From: Bacteroidia bacterium
GTDB taxonomy: Bacteria > Bacteroidota > Bacteroidia > J057
Length of the DNA stretch: 64,000 nucleotides
Direction: 5' to 3'
NCBI GenBank assembly: GCA_033391075.1
Contig: JAWPMV010000001.1
Coordinates: 1,116,001-1,180,000 of the forward strand
In this document: in pieces, positions 1 through 8,341 of the stretch
How the letters are laid out: each line of letters begins with the position of its first letter
How positions within the stretch are numbered: position 1 is the first letter of the stretch
The notes under the pieces: generated by a model
Seen by the model: the letters and a program-made list of their open reading frames with translations, nothing else
Told to the model about the DNA's origin: nothing
Databases searched by the model: none
Program-made: the position numbers and the translations under genes

Positions 1-210
1 CATTTGGATCTTTATCGGATTAAATCTGAGCAAGAAGCATTTGATATAGGTTGTGAGGAATACTTTTATTCAGGTTCTTACGTCTTTATCGAATGGCCCC
101 AAAGAATACCAAATTTACTCCCTTCAGAAGCTGCTCTACTGGAGATTAGCATTATTTCAGAAAACAAGAGAAAGATTGATTTAAGTTATCAGGCAAATGG
201 GGAAGATTGA
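1..210 (+). CDS. tsaE: TsaE, tRNA threonylcarbamoyladenosine biosynthesis ATPase (3' end only)
   Basis: This is the C-terminal part of TsaE (YjeE family), the ATPase that works with TsaB and TsaD to make the t6A37 modification of ANN-decoding tRNAs in the cytoplasm. The visible residues include DLYRI, an EEY motif and FIEWPQRIPNLLP, which match the family's conserved tail (H/DLYRL, then IEWPE). The frame is open to the first base, so the P-loop half lies outside the window. The TGA stop overlaps the first codons of the alanine dehydrogenase gene if that gene starts at 197, so the two are probably co-transcribed. The identification rests on the short tail motif only. Confidence 0.8.
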   Translation, partial: HLDLYRIKSEQEAFDIGCEEYFYSGSYVFIEWPQRIPNLLPSEAALLEISIISENKRKIDLSYQANGED

Positions 211-1441
211 TATGTCCATAGATCGCGGCTTTTTTTCGGGTGTGTATTCCGGATACAGGGCAGTTCCTGAAGAACTGGCAGTAAGGAAGCACCAAAGCAA
301 AAAGAGTTTGCGTATAGGGGTCCCTAAAGAGCTTCTATTTCAGGAAAATCGTGTAGCAATTACCCCCATGACAGTGGGAGTTCTGGTTGCCAATGGACAT
401 CAAGTCTATATTGAGCAAGGTGCAGGCGAAGGTGCCAGATATACTGATAAAGACTATTCGGAAGCTGGAGCAGTTGTTTGTTATAAAGTGGAGGATGTTT
501 TTAAGCAGGCCGATTTTATCCTGAAGGTTTCTCCTTTGTCCTCTGATGAGGCATTACTGCTGCGCGATAATCAAACCCTCATATCTGCTGTCAATCTGGG
601 CAGTTTTTCTCCGGAAATCTTAAATGAACTTATAAAAAAGAATATCACAGCCCTGGGCTTTGAATTCTACAGGAGTGGCGATGGCTCTTTGCCTTTGGTA
701 CAGATGATGTCCGAAATTGCCGGTGTTTCCTCTATACATATTGCATCTGAACTATTGACAGGCAATAATGATGGGCAGGGGATGTTGTTAGGAGGTATTA
801 CAGGCATCCCTCCCGCAGAGGTCTCTATTATTGGCGCAGGTACCGTGGGATTCAATGCTGCCCAAACGGCTATGGGCATGGGAGCAAGGGTGCGGATTAT
901 CGATGAAGAGATCTACAAACTCCGACGGATTGAAAAAGAACTAGGAATCAATATCTACACCTCTGTAGCCCAGGGTAATTATATTCGAGAAGCTGTGGTT
1001 TCTTCAGATGTGGTAATTGGTGCCGCATTCAAAGAAGGAGGACGTGCCCCTCTGGTGGTGACCGAGGATATGGTGCAGGAAATGAAAGAAGGCTCTGTGA
1101 TCATTGATGTTTCCATCGACCAGGGCGGCTGTGTCGAAACCAGTCGGCCTACTACCCATGATCAACCCACCTTCATCAAACATGGAGTAATACATTATTG
1201 TGTGCCTAATATTGCTTCCCGGGTAGCCAGAACAGCTTCCATAGCGATTAGCAATATAATTGGACCTCTCATCGTCAACATCGGCGAAAGCGGAGGAATA
1301 GATAACCTCGTTAAATACAATGAAGGCCTCAAGCGAGGAATCTACATCTATCGTAGACATCTCACCAAAAAGAGCATGGCCAGTATTTTCGGGATGAATA
1401 TGAATTATCGAGACATAGATTTGCTCATTGCATCTATGTAA
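197..1441 (+). CDS. ald: Alanine dehydrogenase
   Basis: NAD-dependent alanine dehydrogenase, which interconverts L-alanine and pyruvate plus ammonia in the cytosol. The N-terminal catalytic domain begins near residue 40 with RIGVPKELLFQENRVAITP, typical of the Ald/transhydrogenase-alpha family. The Rossmann NAD-binding core carries GAGTVGFNAAQ near residues 213-223, followed by an acidic residue (RIIDEE) that favours NAD. At 414 residues it is longer than Escherichia-type homologues because of an N-terminal extension of about 35 residues, as in other Bacteroidota. Starts at 197 (overlapping tsaE) or 212 (just after the tsaE stop) are both possible. Family-level confidence is high. Confidence 0.9.
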   Translation: MGKIDMSIDRGFFSGVYSGYRAVPEELAVRKHQSKKSLRIGVPKELLFQENRVAITPMTVGVLVANGHQVYIEQGAGEGARYTDKDYSEAGAVVCYKVEDVFKQADFILKVSPLSSDEALLLRDNQTLISAVNLGSFSPEILNELIKKNITALGFEFYRSGDGSLPLVQMMSEIAGVSSIHIASELLTGNNDGQGMLLGGITGIPPAEVSIIGAGTVGFNAAQTAMGMGARVRIIDEEIYKLRRIEKELGINIYTSVAQGNYIREAVVSSDVVIGAAFKEGGRAPLVVTEDMVQEMKEGSVIIDVSIDQGGCVETSRPTTHDQPTFIKHGVIHYCVPNIASRVARTASIAISNIIGPLIVNIGESGGIDNLVKYNEGLKRGIYIYRRHLTKKSMASIFGMNMNYRDIDLLIASM

Positions 1442-1615
1442 TTTTATATTACGGAATTGGGGAATAATTTTTTATCTTTCCTTCTGTAAACCCATCCCGG
1501 ATCCACCATCGTTGTAAACTGCTGTACCTGTACAAAATCCATCTTTCTGTAATGAAAAGATGTGACCCCTATATTCGCAAAGGGTCTAAAAGGTATCATA
1601 CTAATTTGATTGATT

Positions 1616-2680
1616 ATGAAAATGCTTAAATCCCTTACACTTATCAGTGCCCTGCTGATTCTTACTACTGCCTTGATGGCTCAGGTATCAGAAGGCGTAC
1701 AGGCTTATGCCAAAAAAGAATCTGGTAATGCCCTTACCATCACCCTGGAAGGCCAGCCAAAAAATGTAGCAGAAGTACTCAATAGAAAATTTAAAGCAGA
1801 AACGAATAGCAAAGGTAAGGCTATGCGAGGCATTAAAAGCCTGAGTGGTGGGATGAAAACCTTTACGGGAGTGCGCTATAGTGCGATTTCAGGCTCCACC
1901 ATGGATTATACATATAGAGTAGAGAAAGCCAAAGGAACCAAAGATCATTCTGTTGTCCATATTTGGATGTCTACTGGTAATAATAACTTCATTGATTCCG
2001 GATCTTATCCTGATGAAATTGATTATGCAATGGACATGATGGAAGGTCTACAGCATGAAGTATCGGTTTATGAATTCGAATTGATGATTGAGGAGCAGGA
2101 AAAAGTAGCGAGTAATGCAGTTAAGACTCATGATAGACTGGTAAAAGATTCTATCAAACTGGAAGATCAGCTGGCAAAGCTGTTGGATCAGATTGAACAA
2201 AATAAAGCAGACCGCGCTGCACAGCTGATTGCCATTTCTCAGGAAGAGCAGAAGCTGGCTGATTTCAGGGTAGATTTTGAAGAATTGAGAACGGGTATCA
2301 GACCTGAAGAGTCGATCAATATTGATGAAGTAGCGAGAAAGGATGAGATGGAGCGTACCACAGATGAGGTAGAAGAGATGAAAGAGGAGAAAACAAAGAA
2401 AGTTGAATCCAATAAAGAGAAGAATAAAGAAGATAATTCCAGAGAGCTTTACAGAAGCCAGGAGAGTTTCGAAGTCATGTTGTTGGACGCTGGAGATTCT
2501 AAATTTAATGTGATAAAAGAAATAAAATCGATTACGGGCATGAGTATGGGAGAAGCCAAGAAAATGGTAGATGGATTGGAAGATGGACCTGTAACGATAA
2601 AGAAAGGTATTAGCGCTGATGAGGCCGAAGTTCTGAAAGAAATTTTGGAAGAGGCTGGTGCCAAGGTAGAAATAAATTAA
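1616..2680 (+). CDS. Secreted coiled-coil protein with ribosomal L7/L12-like C-terminal domain
   Basis: I do not recognise a named family for the whole protein. It begins with a signal peptide ([21 protein letters not shown], cleavage near AQ). A domain of about 110 residues of unknown type follows, then a long charged coiled coil (about residues 160-270, rich in E, K and Q). The last 70 residues resemble the C-terminal domain of ribosomal protein L7/L12: a VMLLDAG strand, [20 protein letters not shown], then [19 protein letters not shown]. In ribosomes that domain recruits GTPase factors; in an exported protein it is probably a protein-binding module. The ATG at 1616 is preferred to TTG at 1610 because it starts the signal peptide directly. 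It stands alone and ends at a strong terminator. Confidence 0.7.
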   Translation: MKMLKSLTLISALLILTTALMAQVSEGVQAYAKKESGNALTITLEGQPKNVAEVLNRKFKAETNSKGKAMRGIKSLSGGMKTFTGVRYSAISGSTMDYTYRVEKAKGTKDHSVVHIWMSTGNNNFIDSGSYPDEIDYAMDMMEGLQHEVSVYEFELMIEEQEKVASNAVKTHDRLVKDSIKLEDQLAKLLDQIEQNKADRAAQLIAISQEEQKLADFRVDFEELRTGIRPEESINIDEVARKDEMERTTDEVEEMKEEKTKKVESNKEKNKEDNSRELYRSQESFEVMLLDAGDSKFNVIKEIKSITGMSMGEAKKMVDGLEDGPVTIKKGISADEAEVLKEILEEAGAKVEIN

Positions 2681-2728
2681 TCAGGGAAAATCAGAGCTCT
2701 AAACCTTCAGAGCTTGAGGTAATGAACC

Positions 2729-2763
2729 GCCAGTAGAAGCCTATGCTTCTGCTGGCTTTTTTT
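2729..2763 (+). terminator. Intrinsic terminator
   Basis: A 12-bp stem (GCCAGTAGAAGC with GCTTCTGCTGGC, one G-U pair) has a 4-nt loop and is followed by seven T. It ends the preceding plus-strand gene and touches the stop of the convergent gene. Confidence 0.85.
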
Positions 2764-4933
2764 ATAGGTTATCTAGTAATTCGGCCGGATCTTCAAAAGG
2801 CCCCTTACAATTTCTCCCTTTGCATATATAATAGCCCTCTCTGCCTCCGTCTCTCTCATAACGATAGCCATCAGGAAAGTCCTCCCTGAATAGAAGGTTG
2901 GGCACATAATAGTGTTCCAGCTCTTTCCGCAATTGCTGCTTATCTTCCGAACGCAATACGATGAGATGGTTCGATTCTTCCATGAGGATATAAGGCTTCA
3001 ACCAGCTTTGATACTGAAGTGGGTTTTCGAGTAAGAGAGGGGCGGCATGCATCAACATATCTTCAGCCGTACGCAAGTAAACCGCTTTATCCATGATCAG
3101 TCCCAATTTGTAAAGGGCTTCGCACATGAGGGCATTACCATTGCGCATGATTCCATCTTCCATTTCCACAAAAGGAACCCGACTTAGATCTTCTCCGCCA
3201 TAGGAATAATAGAACAATTGGCGGGTGGAAGAATAAAAGCGACTCAGGGAATGGGTACTCAATTCTACTGCCTTCCTCAAATAGCGTTCGTCAAAGCTGA
3301 CTTGATGAAGGTCGATATAAGCCAGAATCATTTGGGCATAATCCTCCAGAAATTCCTCGTTCTGCTCTTGCTTATTGATGTGATTCAAGCGAGGAAATTC
3401 AGCATAGTTCTGCTCTTCCAAAGCCCCGATCATGCGTTTGGCATAGGATAATATCTTTTCATCACCAGTGCTCTTGTAGGCCTTTATATAGGCTTGTATG
3501 AGTCTGGCATTCCAACTACAAATTTGTTTAGGGTCCCGATCCGGTTTTACCCGCTTTTGACGAGCATCCAGCATCTTCTCCCTCAGGGTCTCAAGTTCAG
3601 ATTGAAATTCAAGGGTCCTGATTCGATACCCATAGGCCAGTTGAGCATCCTTAAGTTTGCGGAAGAGCACATTTTCCCGTTCCTTCCAATTGCCTTGCCG
3701 ACTCACATTATAGGTCCTTTTGAAAAGCTCAGTTTCTACTCCCAATTCGGCGTCTATCTCGATATGAGACCACAAATAATAACGTCCCTCTTCCCCTTCA
3801 CTATATGAATCCCAACTGCTGAGATAGGAACCATTGTCCATTTTAAAATCCCGCTCTATGCTTTCGATACTTTCATACATGATTTGCTCATAATGGCGCT
3901 TGCGGGTCAGATGAAAAGCATTGGCATATAGTTCAAGTTTGCGGGCATTATCTATCAGGAGTTTCTCAAAATCAGGAAAATAGGAATTGGGATCTTTGCT
4001 CCTGAGAAAAAATCCTCCGCCGAGATGATCATAGGTTCCGCCCATGGCCCATTTATCCAATTGTTCTTCCAACAAACGAGCAGGTTCCAGACGTGTATCC
4101 AAAGTCGTATAGGTCGCCAGGAAGTTTAATAAATCGGGGTTTACATTGACGGCCTTGGCGTCATTGAGGAATCTTTGTTGATATATCTCATTCCGGAGAC
4201 TTTGGAAAGTCTCATAGAGGGAGATGCGAGGCATACGGGCATTTGCTCGATAATTTTCCGGATGATAGAAGTCAAACATCTTATCATCGAGGGTTCTTCC
4301 CAGTTCCAGGGCTTCTTCTCTTTCCAAGTCATACAAACTACTGTATCGGGATGCTATGTCCGTCCAGATTTCCGGCCGCAGGGATGAGGCTGCAAATAAA
4401 GGTTTTCTATCCGGTAGGAGGATTATATTCAGGGGGAAAGAACAGCTCTTTTCATTAAAAAATTCGCAAAATCTGCTGAAATATGCAGCAATGTCAGGCC
4501 GTTCATCGCGATCCACTAGAATGGGGATCATATTGTCATTGAGGGTTTGCACAAATACAGAGTCGCGGAAGGTCTCTTTCTCCATATTATGAGAAAGTTG
4601 GCTGCCAAAGTATCCGATGCTCAGGAAGATCAATTTATTCGATGAGCGTGCATCCTCAAGGATTTCATCTGACCAGGGATTCCAGTTTACAGGATTTTGC
4701 GCATATTGCCGGAGAAAATGGCTATTTTCTTGTATGAGGGAGTTAAAATTATCCTCTTCCGCAACATTCTTGTTTCGAAGTTGCTGGGCTGTGCAGGACA
4801 GGAGGCTAATTAATATGATCCACGAAACTTTCTTTTTAAGAAAGGAAGCATTGATCAGATTTGATTTTCCCCCCAAACGTGCATTCCAATGCTGATTATT
4901 TCTCCTTGAAAAATGAAACATGAATAAGCGCAC
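2762..4933 (-). CDS. DUF255 (YyaL/SPATA20-like) thioredoxin-domain lipoprotein lacking the CXXC
   Basis: A member of the YyaL/SPATA20 family: an N-terminal thioredoxin-like DUF255 domain followed by an (alpha/alpha)6 barrel resembling N-acylglucosamine epimerases. The N-terminal signature is clear (LIQENSHFLRQYAQNPVNW, then VDRDERPDI), and the C-terminal cysteine pair (YICKGRNCKGPF) is present. Where the family normally reads GYSTCHWCH, this protein reads GYFGSQLSH, so both thioredoxin cysteines are serines. A lipobox (ISLLSC) about 45 residues from the first ATG suggests outer-membrane or periplasmic anchoring. The 35 residues before the KKK of that signal peptide are unusual, and the true start may be internal. 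Length (723) is near the family norm. The in vivo function of the family is uncertain. Confidence 0.8.
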   Translation of the reverse strand: MRLFMFHFSRRNNQHWNARLGGKSNLINASFLKKKVSWIILISLLSCTAQQLRNKNVAEEDNFNSLIQENSHFLRQYAQNPVNWNPWSDEILEDARSSNKLIFLSIGYFGSQLSHNMEKETFRDSVFVQTLNDNMIPILVDRDERPDIAAYFSRFCEFFNEKSCSFPLNIILLPDRKPLFAASSLRPEIWTDIASRYSSLYDLEREEALELGRTLDDKMFDFYHPENYRANARMPRISLYETFQSLRNEIYQQRFLNDAKAVNVNPDLLNFLATYTTLDTRLEPARLLEEQLDKWAMGGTYDHLGGGFFLRSKDPNSYFPDFEKLLIDNARKLELYANAFHLTRKRHYEQIMYESIESIERDFKMDNGSYLSSWDSYSEGEEGRYYLWSHIEIDAELGVETELFKRTYNVSRQGNWKERENVLFRKLKDAQLAYGYRIRTLEFQSELETLREKMLDARQKRVKPDRDPKQICSWNARLIQAYIKAYKSTGDEKILSYAKRMIGALEEQNYAEFPRLNHINKQEQNEEFLEDYAQMILAYIDLHQVSFDERYLRKAVELSTHSLSRFYSSTRQLFYYSYGGEDLSRVPFVEMEDGIMRNGNALMCEALYKLGLIMDKAVYLRTAEDMLMHAAPLLLENPLQYQSWLKPYILMEESNHLIVLRSEDKQQLRKELEHYYVPNLLFREDFPDGYRYERDGGREGYYICKGRNCKGPFEDPAELLDNL

Positions 4934-5030
4934 AGAAATGTATCAGATATAAAAGTACAGAAAAAGTGACATCCTGCCCTTATTTTTCGTCTATGAAATA
5001 TTAACAATGGTCGCTAATCCTAAATTCCTT

Positions 5031-5765
5031 ATGAAAAGAATCATCATATTAAGTCTAAGTTTAAGCCTTTTCGTCTTCACTTCCTGTAAAGAATTATTGC
5101 AAGTGGTTGAGACAGTGGCTGCCTCTACTGAACCAAGTTTGGGAGAAATGAGTTCCGGTTTGAAAGAAGCCCTCACCAAAGGTGCTGGTTTCGCCGTTCA
5201 AACCCTCAATAAAGATGGCGGATATTTCAATGATCCCCTGGTAAAAATCCCTTTTCCTCAGGAAGCCCAATTTGCTGCCAATGCCCTGAGAGATATTGGT
5301 CTGGGAAATGTCGTGGACAACTTCGAAAAGAAGCTCAATGAAGGAGCTGAAAAAGGAGCCGCTTTAGCTCTTCCCATTTTCAAAAATGCCATACGGGAGA
5401 TGAGCTTTGCTGATGTGAAGAACATTCTGCTAGGGGGAGAAAATGCAGCTACTAATTATTTCCGGGATAAAACGCTTACGCAATTGTCAAGTGCTTTCTC
5501 TCCACATGTAAAAAAGTCATTGGATGAGGTAAATGCCACCCAGTTGTGGACGGATCTCACGACCCGCTACAATCGGATTCCTTTGGTGCGTAAGAAAGTT
5601 GAAACCGATATTGTAAAGTATGCTACAGGTAAAGCCCTGGATGGACTTTTCCTCAAATTGGCTGATGAGGAGAAAAAGATCAGAGAAAATCCCATTGCCA
5701 GAACTTCTGATTTGTTGAAAAAGGTATTTGGATATGCCGAGCAGCAGAAAAGTGGAAATGGATGA
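5031..5765 (+). CDS. DUF4197 family lipoprotein
   Basis: A conserved DUF4197 protein of unknown function. The start at 5031 is chosen because MKRIIILSLSLSLFVFTSC is a clean lipoprotein signal peptide with cysteine at residue 19; an ATG at 5007 would add eight residues in front. After the signal come the family hallmarks: a GLKEAL helix, DGGYFNDP near residue 65, the FEKKLNEGAEKGA region and a helical C-terminus. It is transcribed divergently from the DUF255 gene and ends at a strong terminator. It is probably attached to the inner leaflet of the outer membrane; no reaction is known. Confidence 0.8.
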   Translation: MKRIIILSLSLSLFVFTSCKELLQVVETVAASTEPSLGEMSSGLKEALTKGAGFAVQTLNKDGGYFNDPLVKIPFPQEAQFAANALRDIGLGNVVDNFEKKLNEGAEKGAALALPIFKNAIREMSFADVKNILLGGENAATNYFRDKTLTQLSSAFSPHVKKSLDEVNATQLWTDLTTRYNRIPLVRKKVETDIVKYATGKALDGLFLKLADEEKKIRENPIARTSDLLKKVFGYAEQQKSGNG

Positions 5766-5822
5766 TAAAAGGTTTGAAAATTAGGAGTTCAGTAACACTG
5801 ATTATCTCCAAATAACCTAAAG

Positions 5823-5856
5823 ACGGGAAGGTGCTTTTGAACCTTCCCGTTTTTGT
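5823..5856 (+). terminator. Intrinsic terminator after the DUF4197 gene
   Basis: A perfect 10-bp stem (ACGGGAAGGT with ACCTTCCCGT), an 8-nt loop and a T-rich tail (TTTTTGTTTT). Confidence 0.9.
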
Positions 5857-6232
5857 TTTCTTAAGGTGTCTGAGAACAAATATGCCTCCTTCATTTGTAT
5901 CTCTATTTTTCCATATGCTCAAAATATTCCCCAATCTAATGGAATTTGAAATATTACATATGACACTTTTGTGTTAGTGTAAATATTTTCTGGTTTGTAG
6001 ATTGGAATTAAAATATCTGTCCTAAGTGCCTCTTTATTAGGCCTATATGCTTGTTTTGGAATTGGTAAAAACGTAATCCCTAAAATTGAGGTTCTGATTC
6101 TAAAGAATGTTCTGCATGCCCGTCCTATAGCGATATCTTAATTTCGCGATTCAAGCGAAAGTTTGTCAATAAGACAGTTTCAACTGTAATTATTACTGGT
6201 AATTAGCCTTTCCTGCTTAGTCCCTTAGTATG
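5857..6232. other. A+T-rich intergenic stretch without a gene
   Basis: No convincing reading frame on either strand. It contains long A/T runs but no repeat or RNA signature that I could recognise apart from the hairpin that follows. It probably includes the promoter of the gene at 6302. Confidence 0.5.
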
Positions 6233-6289
6233 ATTTCAATCCTGATGATTGAAATGAGGGATTCCTTTTTTCCATTTTTTATTTCAATC
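6233..6289 (+). promoter_or_regulatory. Inverted repeat with a third copy in the leader of the 6302 gene
   Basis: ATTTCAATC (6233-6241) and its exact complement GATTGAAAT (6247-6255) enclose a 5-nt loop. A second ATTTCAATC at 6281-6289 could pair with the same middle segment instead. The arrangement sits 12-70 nt before the start codon and would allow two alternative hairpins. Function is inferred only. Confidence 0.35.
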
Positions 6290-6301
6290 AACATTTAACA
6301 C

Positions 6302-6856
6302 ATGTCAAAGAAATCAGATCAGAAACCGAATTCTCCGAATTGGCCATCAAATGCTCTGGCTATTCATGGAATCGAACGTCAAATCCAATTAGGAGAATTG
6401 GGGGAAATTAAACTTCCGGAATTGTTCCCGATAGCATCCCCCAGGTATTTGGTGACTTACATGAACTCTCAAACCGGAGGAAGGATTCGTTCATCTACCG
6501 TTGTTTCTGTAACCAATCAATCTGCTTTTAGAAATTTTGTTCGAGTCGCTTTCTATTGGGGACTTGGAAATCAGGTGGCAGGTTCTTGTAACTACTTGAT
6601 CCCTTCGGGTTATACAATTGACTTCGGCTCTCGCCAAATTCCTGGTGAAATCACAAGTTTGAATTGTGTTTCCAGCCCTGAGCTCCACTTTCATGAGGGC
6701 CGTGTGGTTGTAAGTTCTAGCTACCCTCAAATTGCTGTTAGTAGCCGAGTAATTTATACAGAAGGGGAAAAGGACTCACAAATGCTTTCGATTACCGACT
6801 CGAAGATCGTTACCTATGGTAAGGGTAATAATCAGGCTCCTGGTGCAGAAGTATAA
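6302..6856 (+). CDS. Hypothetical protein, 184 residues
   Basis: I do not recognise this protein. It has no signal peptide or membrane segment. The first 35 residues are polar and proline/asparagine-rich; the rest alternates hydrophobic and polar residues with many S, T, V and G, suggesting a beta-sandwich. There are two cysteines in the middle (AGSCNYL and SLNCVSS). It stands alone, with a leader hairpin before it and a strong hairpin terminator about 120 bases after it. A real gene is likely because of the uninterrupted frame, the ATG with purine-rich context and the terminator. Confidence 0.6.
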   Translation: MSKKSDQKPNSPNWPSNALAIHGIERQIQLGELGEIKLPELFPIASPRYLVTYMNSQTGGRIRSSTVVSVTNQSAFRNFVRVAFYWGLGNQVAGSCNYLIPSGYTIDFGSRQIPGEITSLNCVSSPELHFHEGRVVVSSSYPQIAVSSRVIYTEGEKDSQMLSITDSKIVTYGKGNNQAPGAEV

Positions 6857-6975
6857 TGAGTGGGTAGTGGTATCTGGATGGCAAAAGCAAGAAAAGAGCA
6901 TAAGCATTTAAATTATGTGCCGTAGAAATGCTCTTTTGATTGTTCCTTTCCAGAGAAGCGAAATATGCTAAAAAT

Positions 6976-7006
6976 AGGCTGCCTCAATATCAGAGGCAGC
7001 CTTTTG
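6976..7006 (+). terminator. Intrinsic terminator, possibly bidirectional
   Basis: A perfect 10-bp stem (AGGCTGCCTC with GAGGCAGCCT) with a 7-nt loop, preceded by A-rich and followed by TTTT sequence. It lies between the convergent genes at 6302 and 7077. Confidence 0.8.
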
Positions 7007-7076
7007 TATAGTTTCAAAAATGATTCAGATCCAGGGGGTTCTCATCTTTGGTCTGATGGGATGACTCAAGTTGTTT

Positions 7077-8204
7077 TTAGGGGATATAGTCTACCGAAAA
7101 ATAATCTATTGTGATTTCTCTGCTACCCTCCCCATCAAAAGGAAGAAAAGCAATGCGATCCCCACTAAAGGGATAGTAATCATTTACATAAAAGAATTCT
7201 TCATTTAGGAAATAGTATAATCGGTCTCCTTCTCTACGAATAGTCATTAGGACAAATTCCTTTATATCAAAAGCCCGCAAAGGCTTGAGTACATATTGAT
7301 GGAGATATGGACTTATTTCAGGATCAGCTCGGAAAATATAGCCGTAATTATTGCCATCTGTTAAATACTGTCCATTGGCAAAGCCATAATTGTCCTGAAA
7401 ACTGAAAAATTGGGAACTGCTGTTTTCATTTGAGCCAAACAACAGAAATGCTCCCAGCCGGGAAGCTTTGATGCGGATTTCAATTTGAAAATTTCTGGCT
7501 GGATCTATTGATAGCTGACGAGAGGGGAAAAATGAATTGGATTTGCTGGTGAAAGTGTAAAGCCCATTCTCGATTTTCCCCTGATGTTGGTCAGTGGAAT
7601 CTACATACCATTCATTGTCGTTATTGTCGAAATCCTCAAAAAAGAGATTGTCTTTGTCCATGCTGTCCAGGTCAGCATATGCCAGGCGAGTATCTGCCCA
7701 GAACGGACGGGATGTATTTCCATCGAATAACTCATCCAGATAATAATCCTTGCGGAAGCCAGAATAGTTAATAAAGCGATTTCTGACAGAAAAAAATTGT
7801 GATTGACTTCCACTTCCCTGCATGATGCTGAGAAATTCTCTATCATCTGTCAGGCCATTTTTGTGACTACGATTCAGGATACAGTGCCCCAATTCGTGGA
7901 AGAGAAGTCTTTCTCTATCCCTTTCAGTAACATTATCCCAAAAGTTTCGCTGAATGGTAATTTGATGAGTAGTCTGATCTTTATCACAGTATCCTGCATA
8001 GAGATATGTTGTAGAATCCACCAGGAGTATTTCTATTCCTTCTTCAGAGAAATCGATATTGATTCCTCTCGCAGCTGCCTCTTCTTCAAAGCGATCCACA
8101 TAGTCAGTAAATAGGGATTCAATATTTACGATTGGCGCTTCGCATGAGCAGAGAAAAATGACAAATAAGAAGAGACTAACTTTTTGAATAGTAGTGTTTT
8201 TCAT
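7077..8204 (-). CDS. Lipoprotein with zinc-metalloprotease motif and C-terminal lectin-like domain
   Basis: A secreted lipoprotein: the signal peptide ends at the lipobox FLCSCEA (cysteine near residue 21). Residues about 30-150 form a putative metallopeptidase domain with RLLFHELGHCILNRSH, a canonical HExxH zinc site. The C-terminal half (about residues 190-375) is beta-rich, with phrases such as KIENGLYTF and RNFQIEIRIKAS that resemble concanavalin-like/LamG or DUF1080 folds, and ends in VDYIP. The gene has a full-length paralogue at 11777-12913 that lacks the zinc site. I infer an envelope-bound protease or sensor; the substrate is unknown. Confidence 0.7.
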   Translation of the reverse strand: MKNTTIQKVSLFLFVIFLCSCEAPIVNIESLFTDYVDRFEEEAAARGINIDFSEEGIEILLVDSTTYLYAGYCDKDQTTHQITIQRNFWDNVTERDRERLLFHELGHCILNRSHKNGLTDDREFLSIMQGSGSQSQFFSVRNRFINYSGFRKDYYLDELFDGNTSRPFWADTRLAYADLDSMDKDNLFFEDFDNNDNEWYVDSTDQHQGKIENGLYTFTSKSNSFFPSRQLSIDPARNFQIEIRIKASRLGAFLLFGSNENSSSQFFSFQDNYGFANGQYLTDGNNYGYIFRADPEISPYLHQYVLKPLRAFDIKEFVLMTIRREGDRLYYFLNEEFFYVNDYYPFSGDRIAFLPFDGEGSREITIDYFSVDYIP

Positions 8205-8307
8205 AAGCTATAGGCTTTTGTATTTCCCGAATATGCAAAAGCCAAAGATCTCTTTACAAAACTTCTTAGCAAGAGTGTCAATAAATTGAAAATTCGTAAA
8301 AGAAGTA

Positions 8308-8333
8308 GGGGCAGACCATATTGAAGCTGCCCC
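8308..8333 (-). terminator. Probable terminator hairpin
   Basis: GGGGCAG and CTGCCCC (7 bp) enclose a 12-nt loop just after the stop of the minus-strand gene at 8342. The tract behind it on the minus strand is only moderately T-rich, so efficiency is uncertain. Confidence 0.5.
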
Positions 8334-8341
8334 TTTATTCT

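Noticed and set aside
1004-1360. A 118-codon minus-strand frame inside the alanine dehydrogenase gene
   Set aside because: Antisense shadow of a well-conserved gene.
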